A stretch of 44,708 nt of DNA from JABWBJ01 sp036507855 (GTDB taxonomy: Bacteria > Gemmatimonadota > Gemmatimonadetes > Gemmatimonadales > Gemmatimonadaceae): the NCBI GenBank assembly GCA_036507855.1, contig DATCIJ010000130.1:1-44708 (forward strand), written 5' to 3'. Position 1 is the stretch's first letter. Each line of letters begins with the position of its first letter. The notes below the pieces were generated by a model. It was given only the letters and a program-made list of their open reading frames with translations. It had not been told where the DNA came from and did not search any database. The position numbers and the translations under genes are program-made. This document shows, piece by piece, positions 1 through 7,038 of the stretch.

Positions 1-15
1 CCGCAACGTCAGCCG

Positions 16-1239
16 ATGCCTCGTAGTCGCTCCCACTGGCGACAGGACATCCTGTGCATCCTCGCCTTCACCGCCGCATGTGGTGGCGGCGAACAGCGAA
101 TTACACCGAGCACGATCACCGATTCCGCCGGGGTCAGCATCATCACGAGCACCGGGAGCGTCTGGGGTGAGCGGGGTGTGCACGTCGATTCCAATCCGGT
201 GCTCCGGATCGGCGCAGAACAAGCGGGCCCCTATCAGTTCAGCTTCATCTCGACGGCGCTTCTGCTTGAGGGAGGTGGCGTCGCCGTGGTGGAGCTGTCG
301 GCGAACGAGGTACGTCTCTTCGACGCCGATGGTCGGCATCTCCGGTCCGTCGGCCGGCGCGGTCGAGGACCGGGAGAATTCCAGGTGATTTCCGGACTGT
401 TTCGGAGATCGGGCGATTCACTTGCGGCGTACGATCAGATCGAGAGACGAGTGACGATTCTTCCGTTGGCGAGCGGCGAGCCCAGGGTGGTGCGTTCTCA
501 GGCCGTTCCGGGGGCGCGGGGCAGCTTCGATGCCTTCGGTGCCTTCGGCGACGGCCGGCTCGTGCTGTACAACCCGGGCGGCGGCTTCCGGCCCGATCTC
601 GAGCCGGGCCTCCAGTGGGTCACGACCGAGGTCGTCGTCCTCGACCCCGCCGACGGCGCGGCACGGACAATCGTGCGGCTCCCGTCGCGCCAGCAGTTCG
701 TGCTCCCGGGCGGCGATACGAAAGTGCTCGCGCCAGCGCACGGTGCAATCCGGGCAGTGACCGAGGACGGATTCTACTGGGGGACATCGGATCGTTACGA
801 GATCCGGTTCTTCGATACCGCAGGGAATCTTCGACGCATTCTGCGGAGGCCCGTGGAGCCACGCCCGGTGGTGCCCGCGATGATCGAGGCGTGGATTACT
901 GAGAATCTGGAAGAGGTGCGACGGCGCGAGGGCGAGGCGGCGCTTCCGAGGTATCGACGGAGCTACGAGGAGGGGTCGTTCGGGGATCGGGTGCCGTTGT
1001 TCGACAGGGCGTTCATCGATGGCGACGCCAGGCTGTGGGTCGGTTCGTCAGAGTGGCCCGAGCGTCAGGCGGCGCCCGGCCGGTGGAGCATCTTCGCCCC
1101 GAACGGCACCTGGCTCGGTGACGTGGACGCACCTCCTCAGTTGCGAATTGTCGACTGCCGCGACGATCTCGTACTGGGGATCTGGCAGGAGGAGGGTGAT
1201 GCGCCGTACGTGCACGTGCATCGTCTGCTTCGCCCATAG
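16..1239 (+). CDS. 6-bladed beta-propeller lipoprotein
   Basis: The 407-residue product opens with a hydrophobic signal (about residues 10-21) ending in TAAC, a plausible lipobox with Cys22, so export and lipid anchoring are likely. The body has repeated propeller-type segments, for example VRLFDADGRHLRSVG followed by GRGPGEF, a pattern typical of the 6-bladed beta-propeller (NHL-like) proteins that are abundant in Gemmatimonadota. The ligand and function are unknown. The stop codon lies four bases before the first attC box at 1244, the spacing expected of a cassette gene, so this may be the cassette preceding attC-A; its left boundary is outside or at the window edge. The start at 16 gives a sensible signal peptide, but no strong ribosome binding site is visible. 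Confidence 0.75.
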   Translation: MPRSRSHWRQDILCILAFTAACGGGEQRITPSTITDSAGVSIITSTGSVWGERGVHVDSNPVLRIGAEQAGPYQFSFISTALLLEGGGVAVVELSANEVRLFDADGRHLRSVGRRGRGPGEFQVISGLFRRSGDSLAAYDQIERRVTILPLASGEPRVVRSQAVPGARGSFDAFGAFGDGRLVLYNPGGGFRPDLEPGLQWVTTEVVVLDPADGAARTIVRLPSRQQFVLPGGDTKVLAPAHGAIRAVTEDGFYWGTSDRYEIRFFDTAGNLRRILRRPVEPRPVVPAMIEAWITENLEEVRRREGEAALPRYRRSYEEGSFGDRVPLFDRAFIDGDARLWVGSSEWPERQAAPGRWSIFAPNGTWLGDVDAPPQLRIVDCRDDLVLGIWQEEGDAPYVHVHRLLRP

Positions 1240-1243
1240 CACG

Positions 1244-1351
1244 GCATAACGAACGTTGGAGCTGACGAGCGGTCTGTCGGACTGTGGCGGCTCGCTTCGC
1301 TCGCTGCCACTTCGGTATAAATCGCTCGCAGCTCAACTCAGGCGGTTAGAG
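1244..1351 (+). other. attC site A (integron recombination site)
   Basis: The left box GCATAAC (1244-1250) and right box GTTAGAG (1345-1351) bracket complementary arms: GTTGGAGCTGACGAGCG on the left and CGCTCGCAGCTCAAC on the right. The centre has its own hairpin, gtggc...gccac, around 1284-1310. This is the architecture of an integron attC site (R'', L'', variable stem, L', R'). Recombination would cut after the G at 1345. It separates the propeller gene from the nucleotidyltransferase cassette. Confidence 0.85.
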
Positions 1352-1371
1352 AGCCCCACCAAGGGTACGGC

Positions 1372-1944
1372 ATGATGAAACGCCCTCACGTTCCAAAGGA
1401 TGAATGGCAGTACCGCGATCGGAGCTCAGCGCTAGTCCGCAGCACGCTGCTGCGCCTGACCTTCGAGTTCGTCGTTGCTGCACGCGGGATTCCGGGAGTG
1501 GTGCGGATCGCGATTCTCGGCTCGCTCGTCACGGACAAGAGTCGGCCAAAGGATGCGGATGTCCTTGTGACGATCAAGAACGACGCGGACCTCGAGCGTT
1601 TGGCTCATGCCGGACGTCGGTTCCAAGGCCGCGCTCAGGAGATCAATTCGACCGCCGACATCTTCCTGGCTGACACGAGCTCACAGTATCTCGGTCGCAT
1701 CTGCCACTACCGGGAGTGCTGGCCGCGAGTGCGCTGCCTGGCGCGGCACTGCGGCGCGCGCCCCCACGTGAACAACGACCTTGATGTGGTAAGTCTGAGC
1801 GCAATCCAAATCGCGTCGCCGCCGCTGGTCGTGTACCCGTACAGCGAGCCGTCGGTGACCGTGCCGAACGACGTGATCGAACTACTGCTTCGCCCGTTGC
1901 GGAATTCGGACTCAGCGGCGGCTTTGATTGTGTGCCCAGCATGA
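1372..1944 (+). CDS. Nucleotidyltransferase-fold protein (cassette gene)
   Basis: The 190-residue product carries the signature of the DNA polymerase beta-like nucleotidyltransferase fold near residues 47-63: ILGSLVTD, then KDADVLV, i.e. a GS motif followed by the D-x-D metal-binding pair. Such small proteins may be toxin/antitoxin-type or housekeeping nucleotidyltransferases; the substrate is not evident. ATG codons at 1372 and 1375 are both possible starts. It is the only gene of cassette 1, beginning 22 bases after attC-A. Its last four residues (VCPA) and stop are encoded by the first bases of the group II intron at 1930. If the intron is removed at the proposed ends, the reading frame ends ATT-TGA, directly after the exon. 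The protein is therefore barely altered by the insertion. Confidence 0.7.
   Translation: MMKRPHVPKDEWQYRDRSSALVRSTLLRLTFEFVVAARGIPGVVRIAILGSLVTDKSRPKDADVLVTIKNDADLERLAHAGRRFQGRAQEINSTADIFLADTSSQYLGRICHYRECWPRVRCLARHCGARPHVNNDLDVVSLSAIQIASPPLVVYPYSEPSVTVPNDVIELLLRPLRNSDSAAALIVCPA
1884..1929 (+). other. attC site B, left part, interrupted by intron
   Basis: The left half of the attC of cassette 1 must lie here, but its R'' box is degenerate. The hexamer CGCCCG (1891-1896) can pair with CGGGCG (3495-3500) of the right half. The final bases, gctttgatt, match gctttgata in attC-C (about 4415-4423), where the following TGATCG is uninterrupted. The end at 1929 is the proposed 5' exon boundary. Confidence 0.45.
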
Positions 1945-2415
1945 CCGTTGACTTGGGAGGTGAAAGTCCTTCTGGGAAGCTGATCGCAGCGACCCGAGTG
2001 AACTGCAAGGTGAGACGCGCGAGCGACTCGCTGAAGGAAGCGGTGTAGCGAGACCTGCGGGACGACGTACAGAAACCGGATCCGAGGCGGGATGAACCAG
2101 GGTGAGCGGGCAATTGACCGCGAAACTCTTGCGATCAAGGGGCATCACGTAAATCCGGCGTTCGTGCAGGGACAGCCAACGAGTCTTACCTGGGGAGATC
2201 TCGCCTTATTCCTGAACGGGAGACGCTGGTCGGATACGACGGACTGGACGGAGCGAGAAGTCAGCAGCGGCCGCAGTAGCGACGGGCCTCGGGGAACGTG
2301 GACCGCCCCAGTCGTGAAGGGCCAAACGGAGAGGAGAGCGCGCCACTCGTGAATCTCGACACGGCCGGGCACCAGAGGTCCCTCGAACTGAGGGAGCTCC
2401 CGTTGGCGTCAAGGG

Positions 2416-3380
2416 GTGCAGCCCCAACGTGCCAGCGCAGCGGTGAAGCCACGTCGGCGGTCTGCGGAACCGGCAGCTCAGGGAGGGAATCTCGCCCGCG
2501 CGCTCAAGCGCGTGCGACAGAACAAGGGCAGTCCGGGGGTGGATGCCCGGACGGTGGACGATCTCGTCGTGGATCTCCGCGATCACTGGTCCGCGACTCG
2601 GGAGCAGCTGCTCACGGGCCGCTGCTGACGCTCATCCGTCGCTATCTGGAGGCCGGCGGGTTGGCTTCGGGCGTACTGATGGAGCGACACGACGGGACGC
2701 CGCAAGGCGGTCCGCTCTCGCCGTTGTTGGCGAACGTGTTGCTGGACCGAGTGGATCAGGAGCTGGAGCAACGCGGGCTCGCGTTCGTACGCTACGCCGA
2801 TGACTGCAACGTGTACGTCGAGTCGAAGCGAGTAGCGGACCGAATCATGGAGGGCCTGATTGGCCTCTACGCGGAACTCAAACTGCAGATCAACCCGGCC
2901 AGGAGCGCGGTGGCGCCGGTCGTGGATCGGGCGTTCCTGGGCTATCGCTTTTGGCGAGTGGAACGGGGACGGATCGTGAAACGCGGCGCGTCACTGAAAG
3001 CACTGGCGACGCTCAAGGCGCGCGTTCGCGAGATCACAGCGCGGTCGCGTGGGTGGGGGTTCTCCGCTGTCCTACGAGATCTCCGCTCGTATCTGCGCGG
3101 CTGGAAGGCCTACTTCCGGTTGGCAGAAACGCCAAGTGAGCTGGCGAAGGTGGACGGCTGGATTCGGCGTCGCCTCCGTTTGCTCCGTGTCATACAGTGT
3201 AAGCACGGGCCGACGCCGTATCGCGTGCTGCGCGCGCCAGGACTTTCCCAACGCGCGGCCGCCTCAGCGGCTCGGCACTGTCGGCGGTGGTGGTCCACGG
3301 CGGGCCATCCTGCCACTCAGACCGCATTTCCCGCGTCATACTTCGATGGGCTCGGGATTCCGCGACTGAGTGCCCTCTGA
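2416..3380 (+). pseudogene. Group II intron reverse transcriptase/maturase, internally deleted
   Basis: The N-terminal part, from a GTG at 2416, contains ARALKRVRQNKGSPGVDART and ends in EQLLTG, typical of the start of LtrA-type reverse transcriptases. A stop follows at 2626-2628. In another frame the protein resumes at LTLIRRYLEAGG and continues through TPQGGPLSPLLAN, the catalytic YADD (2793-2804), the thumb and the maturase part (LRSYLRGWKAYFR), ending at 3380. Roughly 115 residues, covering the finger motifs and the first catalytic Asp region, are missing between the two halves. A near-repeat, GCTGCTCAC at 2607-2615 and GCTGCTGAC at 2621-2629, sits at the junction and may have caused the deletion. 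The protein cannot be an active reverse transcriptase. Confidence 0.85.
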
Positions 3381-3392
3381 CCTCAACTGTCT

Positions 3393-3473
3393 GAACCGCC
3401 GGATGCGGACCCGCATGTCCGGTGGTGTGGGAGGGCAGTAGGAGGGATATTCTCTCCTACTCCCTATCCCGAT
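3393..3473 (+). ncRNA. Group II intron domains V and VI
   Basis: Domain V is the hairpin at about 3393-3429. ACCGCCGGA pairs with TCCGGTGGT (one G-U pair), followed by a two-base bulge and an upper TGCGG/CGCA stem with a short loop. Domain VI follows: GTAGGAG (3438-3444) pairs with CTCCTAC (3454-3460). The A at 3466, seven bases before the intron end, is a plausible branch point. These two domains are the most diagnostic part of the intron RNA. Confidence 0.8.
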
Positions 3474-3507
3474 TGACTCGTTCGCAGCTGAACTCGGGCG
3501 TTTAGAC
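3474..3507 (+). other. attC site B, right part (L' and R')
   Basis: The sequence cgcagctgaactcgggcg followed by GTTTAGAC (3500-3507) is the L'-R' half of an attC. It is nearly identical in its L' part to attC-C, E, F and G (gcagctgaac). It ends cassette 1; the next cassette begins at 3501. Confidence 0.75.
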
Positions 3508-3553
3508 TGAACGTCCACCCACTTGGCATAGGCAGGGAGTTATCGCCAGAACC

Positions 3554-4333
3554 ATGTCTCTCAGGTCCCGTTCCGCCGATGGCGAGCCGGCCATCGCGCT
3601 CCGACATGACTGGGACAACGCCAAGATCGCGGTGGTCATCTGCGACATGTGGGACACGACACAGTGTGTGTCGGCGGCTCGGCGAGTCGTCGAGATGGGC
3701 CCGCGAGTCAACGAGGTTGCGGCCCGACTTCGGCAGGACGGTGCGCTGATTGTTCATGCACCTGCCGGCTGTATGGAATACTACGCTGGCACTCCGGCCC
3801 GCGAGCGCGCGCAGCGGGCGCCTCCGGTCCAGTCGCCCGTGCCGGTTGCCTGGCACGATTGGGATCCATCCCGGGAGTCACCCCTGCCTCCCGCGCTAAC
3901 GGATGATGCTCCCTGCTCCTGCGAGCCTGGTGAGCCGTGCACGACGGGCGGACCACCGTACGCGTGGACGCATCAGATCGAGTCTATCGACATCTCTTCG
4001 ACCGACGCCGTTACTGACGAAGGCGAGGAGCTGTTGGCGCTCCTTGAGGAGGGCGGGATCGAGGACGTCGTGGTCATGGGTGTGCACACCAACCGATGTG
4101 TGCTTGGTCGTCCTTATGGCATCCGGCAACTGGTGTACTGGGGGAAGAGACCAGTGCTCTGCCGAGATCTGACGGACTCGTATCACCGGGATCCGCACGG
4201 CCATCTTGGGGGCAACGAACAGATGATCGCCCACATCGAGCGGTACTGGTGCCCCACGCTGACGAGCGACCAACTCGTGGGCGGCGCGCAGTTCCAGTTC
4301 CCAACGACCCTGCGATCCGACGCAGGGGGGTAA
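3554..4333 (+). CDS. Isochorismatase-family cysteine hydrolase (cassette gene)
   Basis: The 259-residue product has the isochorismatase-like hydrolase layout: the catalytic Asp near residue 30 (VVICDMWD), and the catalytic Cys in GVHTNRCVLGRPYGIRQL near residue 180, followed by a long C-terminal segment. The family hydrolyses amide or enol-ether bonds in small molecules such as nicotinamide, ureas and isochorismate; the substrate here is not apparent. The insertion around residues 85-130 (CSCEPGEPC) is Cys- and Pro-rich and longer than in nicotinamidases. The gene is the sole occupant of cassette 2, and its TAA stop overlaps the left box of attC-C. The ATG at 3554 has no strong upstream Shine-Dalgarno sequence. 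Confidence 0.8.
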   Translation: MSLRSRSADGEPAIALRHDWDNAKIAVVICDMWDTTQCVSAARRVVEMGPRVNEVAARLRQDGALIVHAPAGCMEYYAGTPARERAQRAPPVQSPVPVAWHDWDPSRESPLPPALTDDAPCSCEPGEPCTTGGPPYAWTHQIESIDISSTDAVTDEGEELLALLEEGGIEDVVVMGVHTNRCVLGRPYGIRQLVYWGKRPVLCRDLTDSYHRDPHGHLGGNEQMIAHIERYWCPTLTSDQLVGGAQFQFPTTLRSDAGG

Positions 4334-4459
4334 ACAGGCGTTGCAGTTGGCAGGCGACGGGAGTGGCCGCGGCGTCCGGCGGACTTATCTTGCAGGTGGA
4401 GCCGCCTTCCACGGCCGCTTTGATATGATCGCCTGCAGCTGAACTGCTATCCGTCAGGC
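4329..4459 (+). other. attC site C (long type)
   Basis: The left box GGTAAAC (4329-4335) is followed by aggcgttgcagttggcaggcg. The right end has cgcctgcagctgaac and a degenerate right box, GTCAGGC (4453-4459). Centrally, GGCGG (4378-4382) pairs with CCGCC (4402-4406) around the loop tatcttgcaggtgga (4386-4400), which is shared with attC-E and G. Total length is 131 bp. Confidence 0.85.
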
Positions 4460-4489
4460 TGCCCATACCACACCTCCGCCTTCAGATCA

Positions 4490-4768
4490 ATGCGTGGCAA
4501 GCCACCCGTCGCTCTATCCGAAGATGCGCGCAAGCACGCCATCGCGTCGATCCGTCGGTTCTTCCAGGAGGAGCTGGACCAGGATGTTGGCGACCTGAAG
4601 GCATCGCTCGTTCTCGACTACTTCCTCACGGAAGTTGGTGCGTCCGTCTACAACACTGCCATCGCCGACGCCAAGGCGTTCTTCACTGAGCGCGCCGCCG
4701 ACCTCGGAGCCCTCTGCTACCGGGAGGAGTTCATGTACTGGCCCTCCGAGTCACGACGCGCGCCGTGA
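4490..4768 (+). CDS. DUF2164 family protein (cassette gene)
   Basis: The 92-residue protein matches the DUF2164 pattern throughout: SIRRFFQEELDQDVGDLKAS, then LVLDYFLTEVGASVYNTAIA, and a C-terminal ADLGALCYREEFMYW. The family is small, soluble and of unknown function, and occurs widely in bacteria. The fold is probably mostly helical. It is the only gene of cassette 3. The start at ATG 4490 gives the usual family length; the stop at 4766-4768 is 22 bases before attC-D. Confidence 0.85.
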   Translation: MRGKPPVALSEDARKHAIASIRRFFQEELDQDVGDLKASLVLDYFLTEVGASVYNTAIADAKAFFTERAADLGALCYREEFMYWPSESRRAP

Positions 4769-4790
4769 GAGCCACCTGGGATGCGCGACA

Positions 4791-4865
4791 GCCTAACAGG
4801 CGTTGCAGCTGGCTGGCGGGGCGGCATCTTTTTGTTCGCCTACAAGGGAACGCTAGTCGTTAGGC
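4791..4865 (+). other. attC site D (short type)
   Basis: The boxes are perfect inverse repeats: GCCTAAC (4791-4797) and GTTAGGC (4859-4865). The left arm has the common aggcgttgcagctggc, but the right arm (gttcgcctacaagggaacgc) departs from the L' sequence of the other sites. Length is 75 bp. Confidence 0.85.
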
Positions 4866-4911
4866 AACACCCGAGCTTTCGAGCGCAGCAAGGTGACGCT
4901 GGAGGACGATT

Positions 4912-5565
4912 CTGAGCACAACGCTGTATTGTCGCGCAATCCTCTTTGACTTGGACGGTGTGCTCGTCGACTCCAGGCCCGTTGTCGAGCGAACGTGGCA
5001 TCGTTGGGCCGCGCGGCATGACATCCACGATCCCGGCCTTGTGCGTCGGGCGCATGGTCGCCGTAGCGTCGAAACGGTTCGCGCGGTCGCGCCGCACCTT
5101 GATCCCGCTCCTGAGGTGCGGTGGCTTGCCGAGGCAGAGCTTTCCGATGTCGAGGGGTTGGCGGCCATTCAAGGTGCGTCGCTACTACTCGCGGCGCTTT
5201 CGGAGGGCGAGTGGGCGGTGGTGACGTCAGGAGGCCGTGAGTTGGCCCTCCTTCGTCTGGAACATGTGGGACTGCCCGTACCGAGGGTTCTCCTTGCCGC
5301 CGAGGATGTGGACGAAGGGAAACCGTCACCCGCTGGGTATCTTCTTGCCGCTCGCCAACTCGGCTTCGCGCCCACCGAGTGCGTTGTCATTGAGGACACG
5401 CCCGCTGGCATCGAGGCGGGTCGGGCGGCCGGCGCTAAGGTTTTGGCGGTCTGCACGACATTTCCGGACGCTGACTTGGGTGAGGCCGACGCGGTGGTGG
5501 AAACTCCCGCAGTCGTTCGGATCGACCGCGGTGACGGGTGGTTGCGACTCAACCTTGGCACGTAG
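4912..5565 (+). CDS. HAD-superfamily hydrolase (cassette gene, probable CTG start)
   Basis: The protein has HAD motif I, LFDLDGVLVDS, motif II in WAVVTSGGRELA, the motif III Lys region (GKPSPAGYLLAA) and motif IV, VVIEDTPAGIEAGRAAG, so it is a beta-phosphoglucomutase/Gph-like phosphatase of about 217 residues. Its substrate is not identifiable. A TTG start at 4951 would delete the nucleophile Asp of motif I. The frame is open back to 4897; GGAGG at 4901-4905 is a strong ribosome binding site and CTG at 4912 is correctly spaced, so CTG is the preferred start (ATT at 4909 is less likely). The downstream membrane-protein gene starts 5 bases after the stop with no attC between, so cassette 4 carries two genes. 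Confidence 0.8.
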   Translation: MSTTLYCRAILFDLDGVLVDSRPVVERTWHRWAARHDIHDPGLVRRAHGRRSVETVRAVAPHLDPAPEVRWLAEAELSDVEGLAAIQGASLLLAALSEGEWAVVTSGGRELALLRLEHVGLPVPRVLLAAEDVDEGKPSPAGYLLAARQLGFAPTECVVIEDTPAGIEAGRAAGAKVLAVCTTFPDADLGEADAVVETPAVVRIDRGDGWLRLNLGT

Positions 5566-5569
5566 AGTG

Positions 5570-6130
5570 ATGACGGTGTTGCGGTGGCGCAGTGACCTCG
5601 AAGCACTCGACACGCTGATGGGCCTGATTCTTCCAGCCTTCGTGTTGGCGACGGTCGCCATCCTGCTTTGGAGCGTCGTCGCGTCTCAGAAGCAGGCGGC
5701 CGAGCCGGCCTCGAGACGCGAGCGTCTGGCGGTTGGTGTTGCCGTCCTCCTTGGCGTCGTGGCCACGTTGTGGCTACTACTCGTCCCGAGTTACGCATGG
5801 AGGTCTGAGTCCCAGACGGCTGGCGGGTTCTCATCGAGCTCCGCGACGGGGGGTGTCGGCACCCTTCTTGAAGCCAATGGGCCTTCGGCGCTCATCCCCC
5901 TGCTGGTGCCGATCGCCCTGCTGGTCCCACCGGTGGTTGGTCGGCGGGCGGCGGCCCATCGTGCCATCACTCGTGCTTCCGCGATCCTGCTAACCGCGTT
6001 CGTCGTGGTCGCGAGTCTCTCCATTGGCCTGATGTTTCTGCCGGCTGCGATAGCCCTATGGGTGGCAGTACCAGGCGCTTCCTCCGCGGCGCGCCCGCCT
6101 AACAGGCGTGCAGCTGGCAGGCGAGGATAG
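5570..6130 (+). CDS. Four-helix membrane protein of unknown function (cassette gene)
   Basis: From the ATG at 5570 the 186-residue product has about four hydrophobic segments: LIPAFVLATVAILLWSVVAS, VAVLLGVVATLWLLL, LIPLLVPIALLVPPVV, and a long one near residues 145-170 (ILLTAFVVVASLSIGLMF). No catalytic motif or known family was recognised. The open frame extends upstream through the HAD gene, but codons there belong to the HAD reading frame. The last 10 or so residues (PNRRAAGRRG) are encoded by the left arm of attC-E, as is common for cassette genes. It is probably co-translated with the HAD protein. Confidence 0.6.
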   Translation: MTVLRWRSDLEALDTLMGLILPAFVLATVAILLWSVVASQKQAAEPASRRERLAVGVAVLLGVVATLWLLLVPSYAWRSESQTAGGFSSSSATGGVGTLLEANGPSALIPLLVPIALLVPPVVGRRAAAHRAITRASAILLTAFVVVASLSIGLMFLPAAIALWVAVPGASSAARPPNRRAAGRRG

Positions 6131-6229
6131 TAGCCGCCGCGGCGGGCGGCGCTATCTTGAAGGTGGAGCGCCGCCAGTCCCGTGGTGGCATTTGCTGGAT
6201 CGCCTGCAGCTGAACGCTTTCCGTTCGGC
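6097..6229 (+). other. attC site E (long type)
   Basis: The left box is GCCTAAC (6097-6103) and the right box GTTCGGC (6223-6229); arms are aggcgtgcagctggcaggcg and cgcctgcagctgaacgc. The central stem GGCGGCGC (6145-6152) pairs perfectly with GCGCCGCC (6168-6175) around the loop tatcttgaaggtgga. Length is 133 bp. Confidence 0.85.
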
Positions 6230-6247
6230 GGTTGGGACTGAGTCACC

Positions 6248-6760
6248 GTGACAGCTACCATTCGACCTCTGGAGCTACAGGACGCCGCTGATGTGTTCAC
6301 GGCAGTCGACCGCTCTCGACCCGAGTTGTCGCGCTGGATGCAATGGTGTCGATCAAGCTACTCCGTCCTGGACGCCACGGAGTGGGTTCGCCAAAGCTGC
6401 ACGCACCACCGTGCCGGGAGTGGCTATCACTTCGTCATTTGTGACGAGGCAGGCATGGTGATCGGCGTGGTAAGTCTTGAGAACGTTGAATCGGCTGCCG
6501 GCAGCGCCATGTTGGGATATTGGGTCGCAACCCCCGCCGCAGGGCGCGGTGCCGCGACTTCCGCCATTGCACAGGTCCTTACGTGGGCGTCCGGACACAG
6601 CGACCTTCGGAACGTGTGGGCGCTGATCGCGCCAGACAACGTCGCCAGCCGTCGGGCTGTGGAAGCCAACGGCTTCCGGCTTGTCGGCCCAGTCTCCCAA
6701 GCGAGTCCTGCGGCGCGGTTGCGCTATGAAGTCACTATTCGACATGAGCCAGCTGCCTAA
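6248..6760 (+). CDS. GNAT acetyltransferase, RimJ/RimL type (cassette gene)
   Basis: The 170-residue product has the GNAT fold in the RimJ/RimL order: N-terminal IRPLELQDAADVF, central beta-strand VIGVVSLENV, the acetyl-CoA loop GYWVATPAAGRGAATSAI (motif A, with GRGAAT), and ALIAPDNVASRRAVEANGF (motif B). It should transfer an acetyl group from acetyl-CoA to a protein N-terminus or small amine; the acceptor is unknown. A GTG at 6248 is the start that yields the full fold. GNAT proteins are frequent integron cassette cargo. The stop lies inside the left box of attC-F. Confidence 0.85.
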   Translation: MTATIRPLELQDAADVFTAVDRSRPELSRWMQWCRSSYSVLDATEWVRQSCTHHRAGSGYHFVICDEAGMVIGVVSLENVESAAGSAMLGYWVATPAAGRGAATSAIAQVLTWASGHSDLRNVWALIAPDNVASRRAVEANGFRLVGPVSQASPAARLRYEVTIRHEPAA

Positions 6761-6824
6761 CAGGCGTTGCAGCTCGCAGGCGAAAGAAGGTGGCCGCCTG
6801 CAGCTGAACGCTGTCCGGTTAGGC
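6755..6824 (+). other. attC site F (short type)
   Basis: GCCTAAC (6755-6761) and GTTAGGC (6818-6824) are perfect inverse boxes. The arms are aggcgttgcagctcgcaggcg and gcctgcagctgaacgctg. The length of 70 bp leaves only a small central loop. Confidence 0.88.
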
Positions 6825-6855
6825 TGATGCGTAGCTCGGCAACGCCTGGAGTGAT

Positions 6856-7017
6856 ATGAGGAAGCTCTTGATGCTGGTCTTCTCGACGATCGGCAGCGCT
6901 GCAGGTTGGTGGCTCGGTGCTCGAGTCGGCACGATGACTGCCTTCATCGTGAGCATGATCGGACTCGGCGTCGGGATCTGGGGTGGCGCCCGGCTCGCGG
7001 CCCGGTGGGCGGCATAG
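6856..7017 (+). CDS. 53-residue glycine-rich membrane protein (cassette gene)
   Basis: An ATG at 6856 opens 53 codons ending in TAG at 7015-7017. The product starts MRKLLMLVFSTIGSAAGWWL and has two hydrophobic stretches separated by GARVGTMT; the second contains SMIGLGVGIWGGARLAAR with closely spaced glycines suitable for helix packing. It is the only credible reading frame between attC-F and attC-G, and its stop is 21 bases before the attC-G box. The function is unknown. The pattern of a small two-helix Gly-rich protein recurs at 11529. Confidence 0.6.
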   Translation: MRKLLMLVFSTIGSAAGWWLGARVGTMTAFIVSMIGLGVGIWGGARLAARWAA

Positions 7018-7038
7018 TCCGTTGCCGGGAACGACGCA

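Larger units (their letters stand above)
1930..3473 (+). mobile_element. Group II intron inserted in an attC site
   Basis: The element starts with GTGTGCCC, a typical GUGYG 5' end, and closes with a recognisable domain V and domain VI and a final AT. Between them lie about 480 bases of structured leader (domains I-IV start) and a reverse-transcriptase reading frame. Joining 1929 to 3474 gives gctttgattTGActcgttcgcagctgaactc, which parallels the uninterrupted attC-C sequence gctttgataTGAtcgcctgcagctgaact; this fixes both ends well. The intron runs in the same direction as the cassette genes. Its 1544-bp length and the damaged protein gene show an internal deletion. Intron class was not assigned. 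Confidence 0.85.

Noticed and set aside
5237..5569. Upstream extension of the membrane-protein frame to 5237
   Set aside because: It lies inside the HAD gene, whose motifs occupy the other frame; the ATG at 5570 follows the HAD stop.
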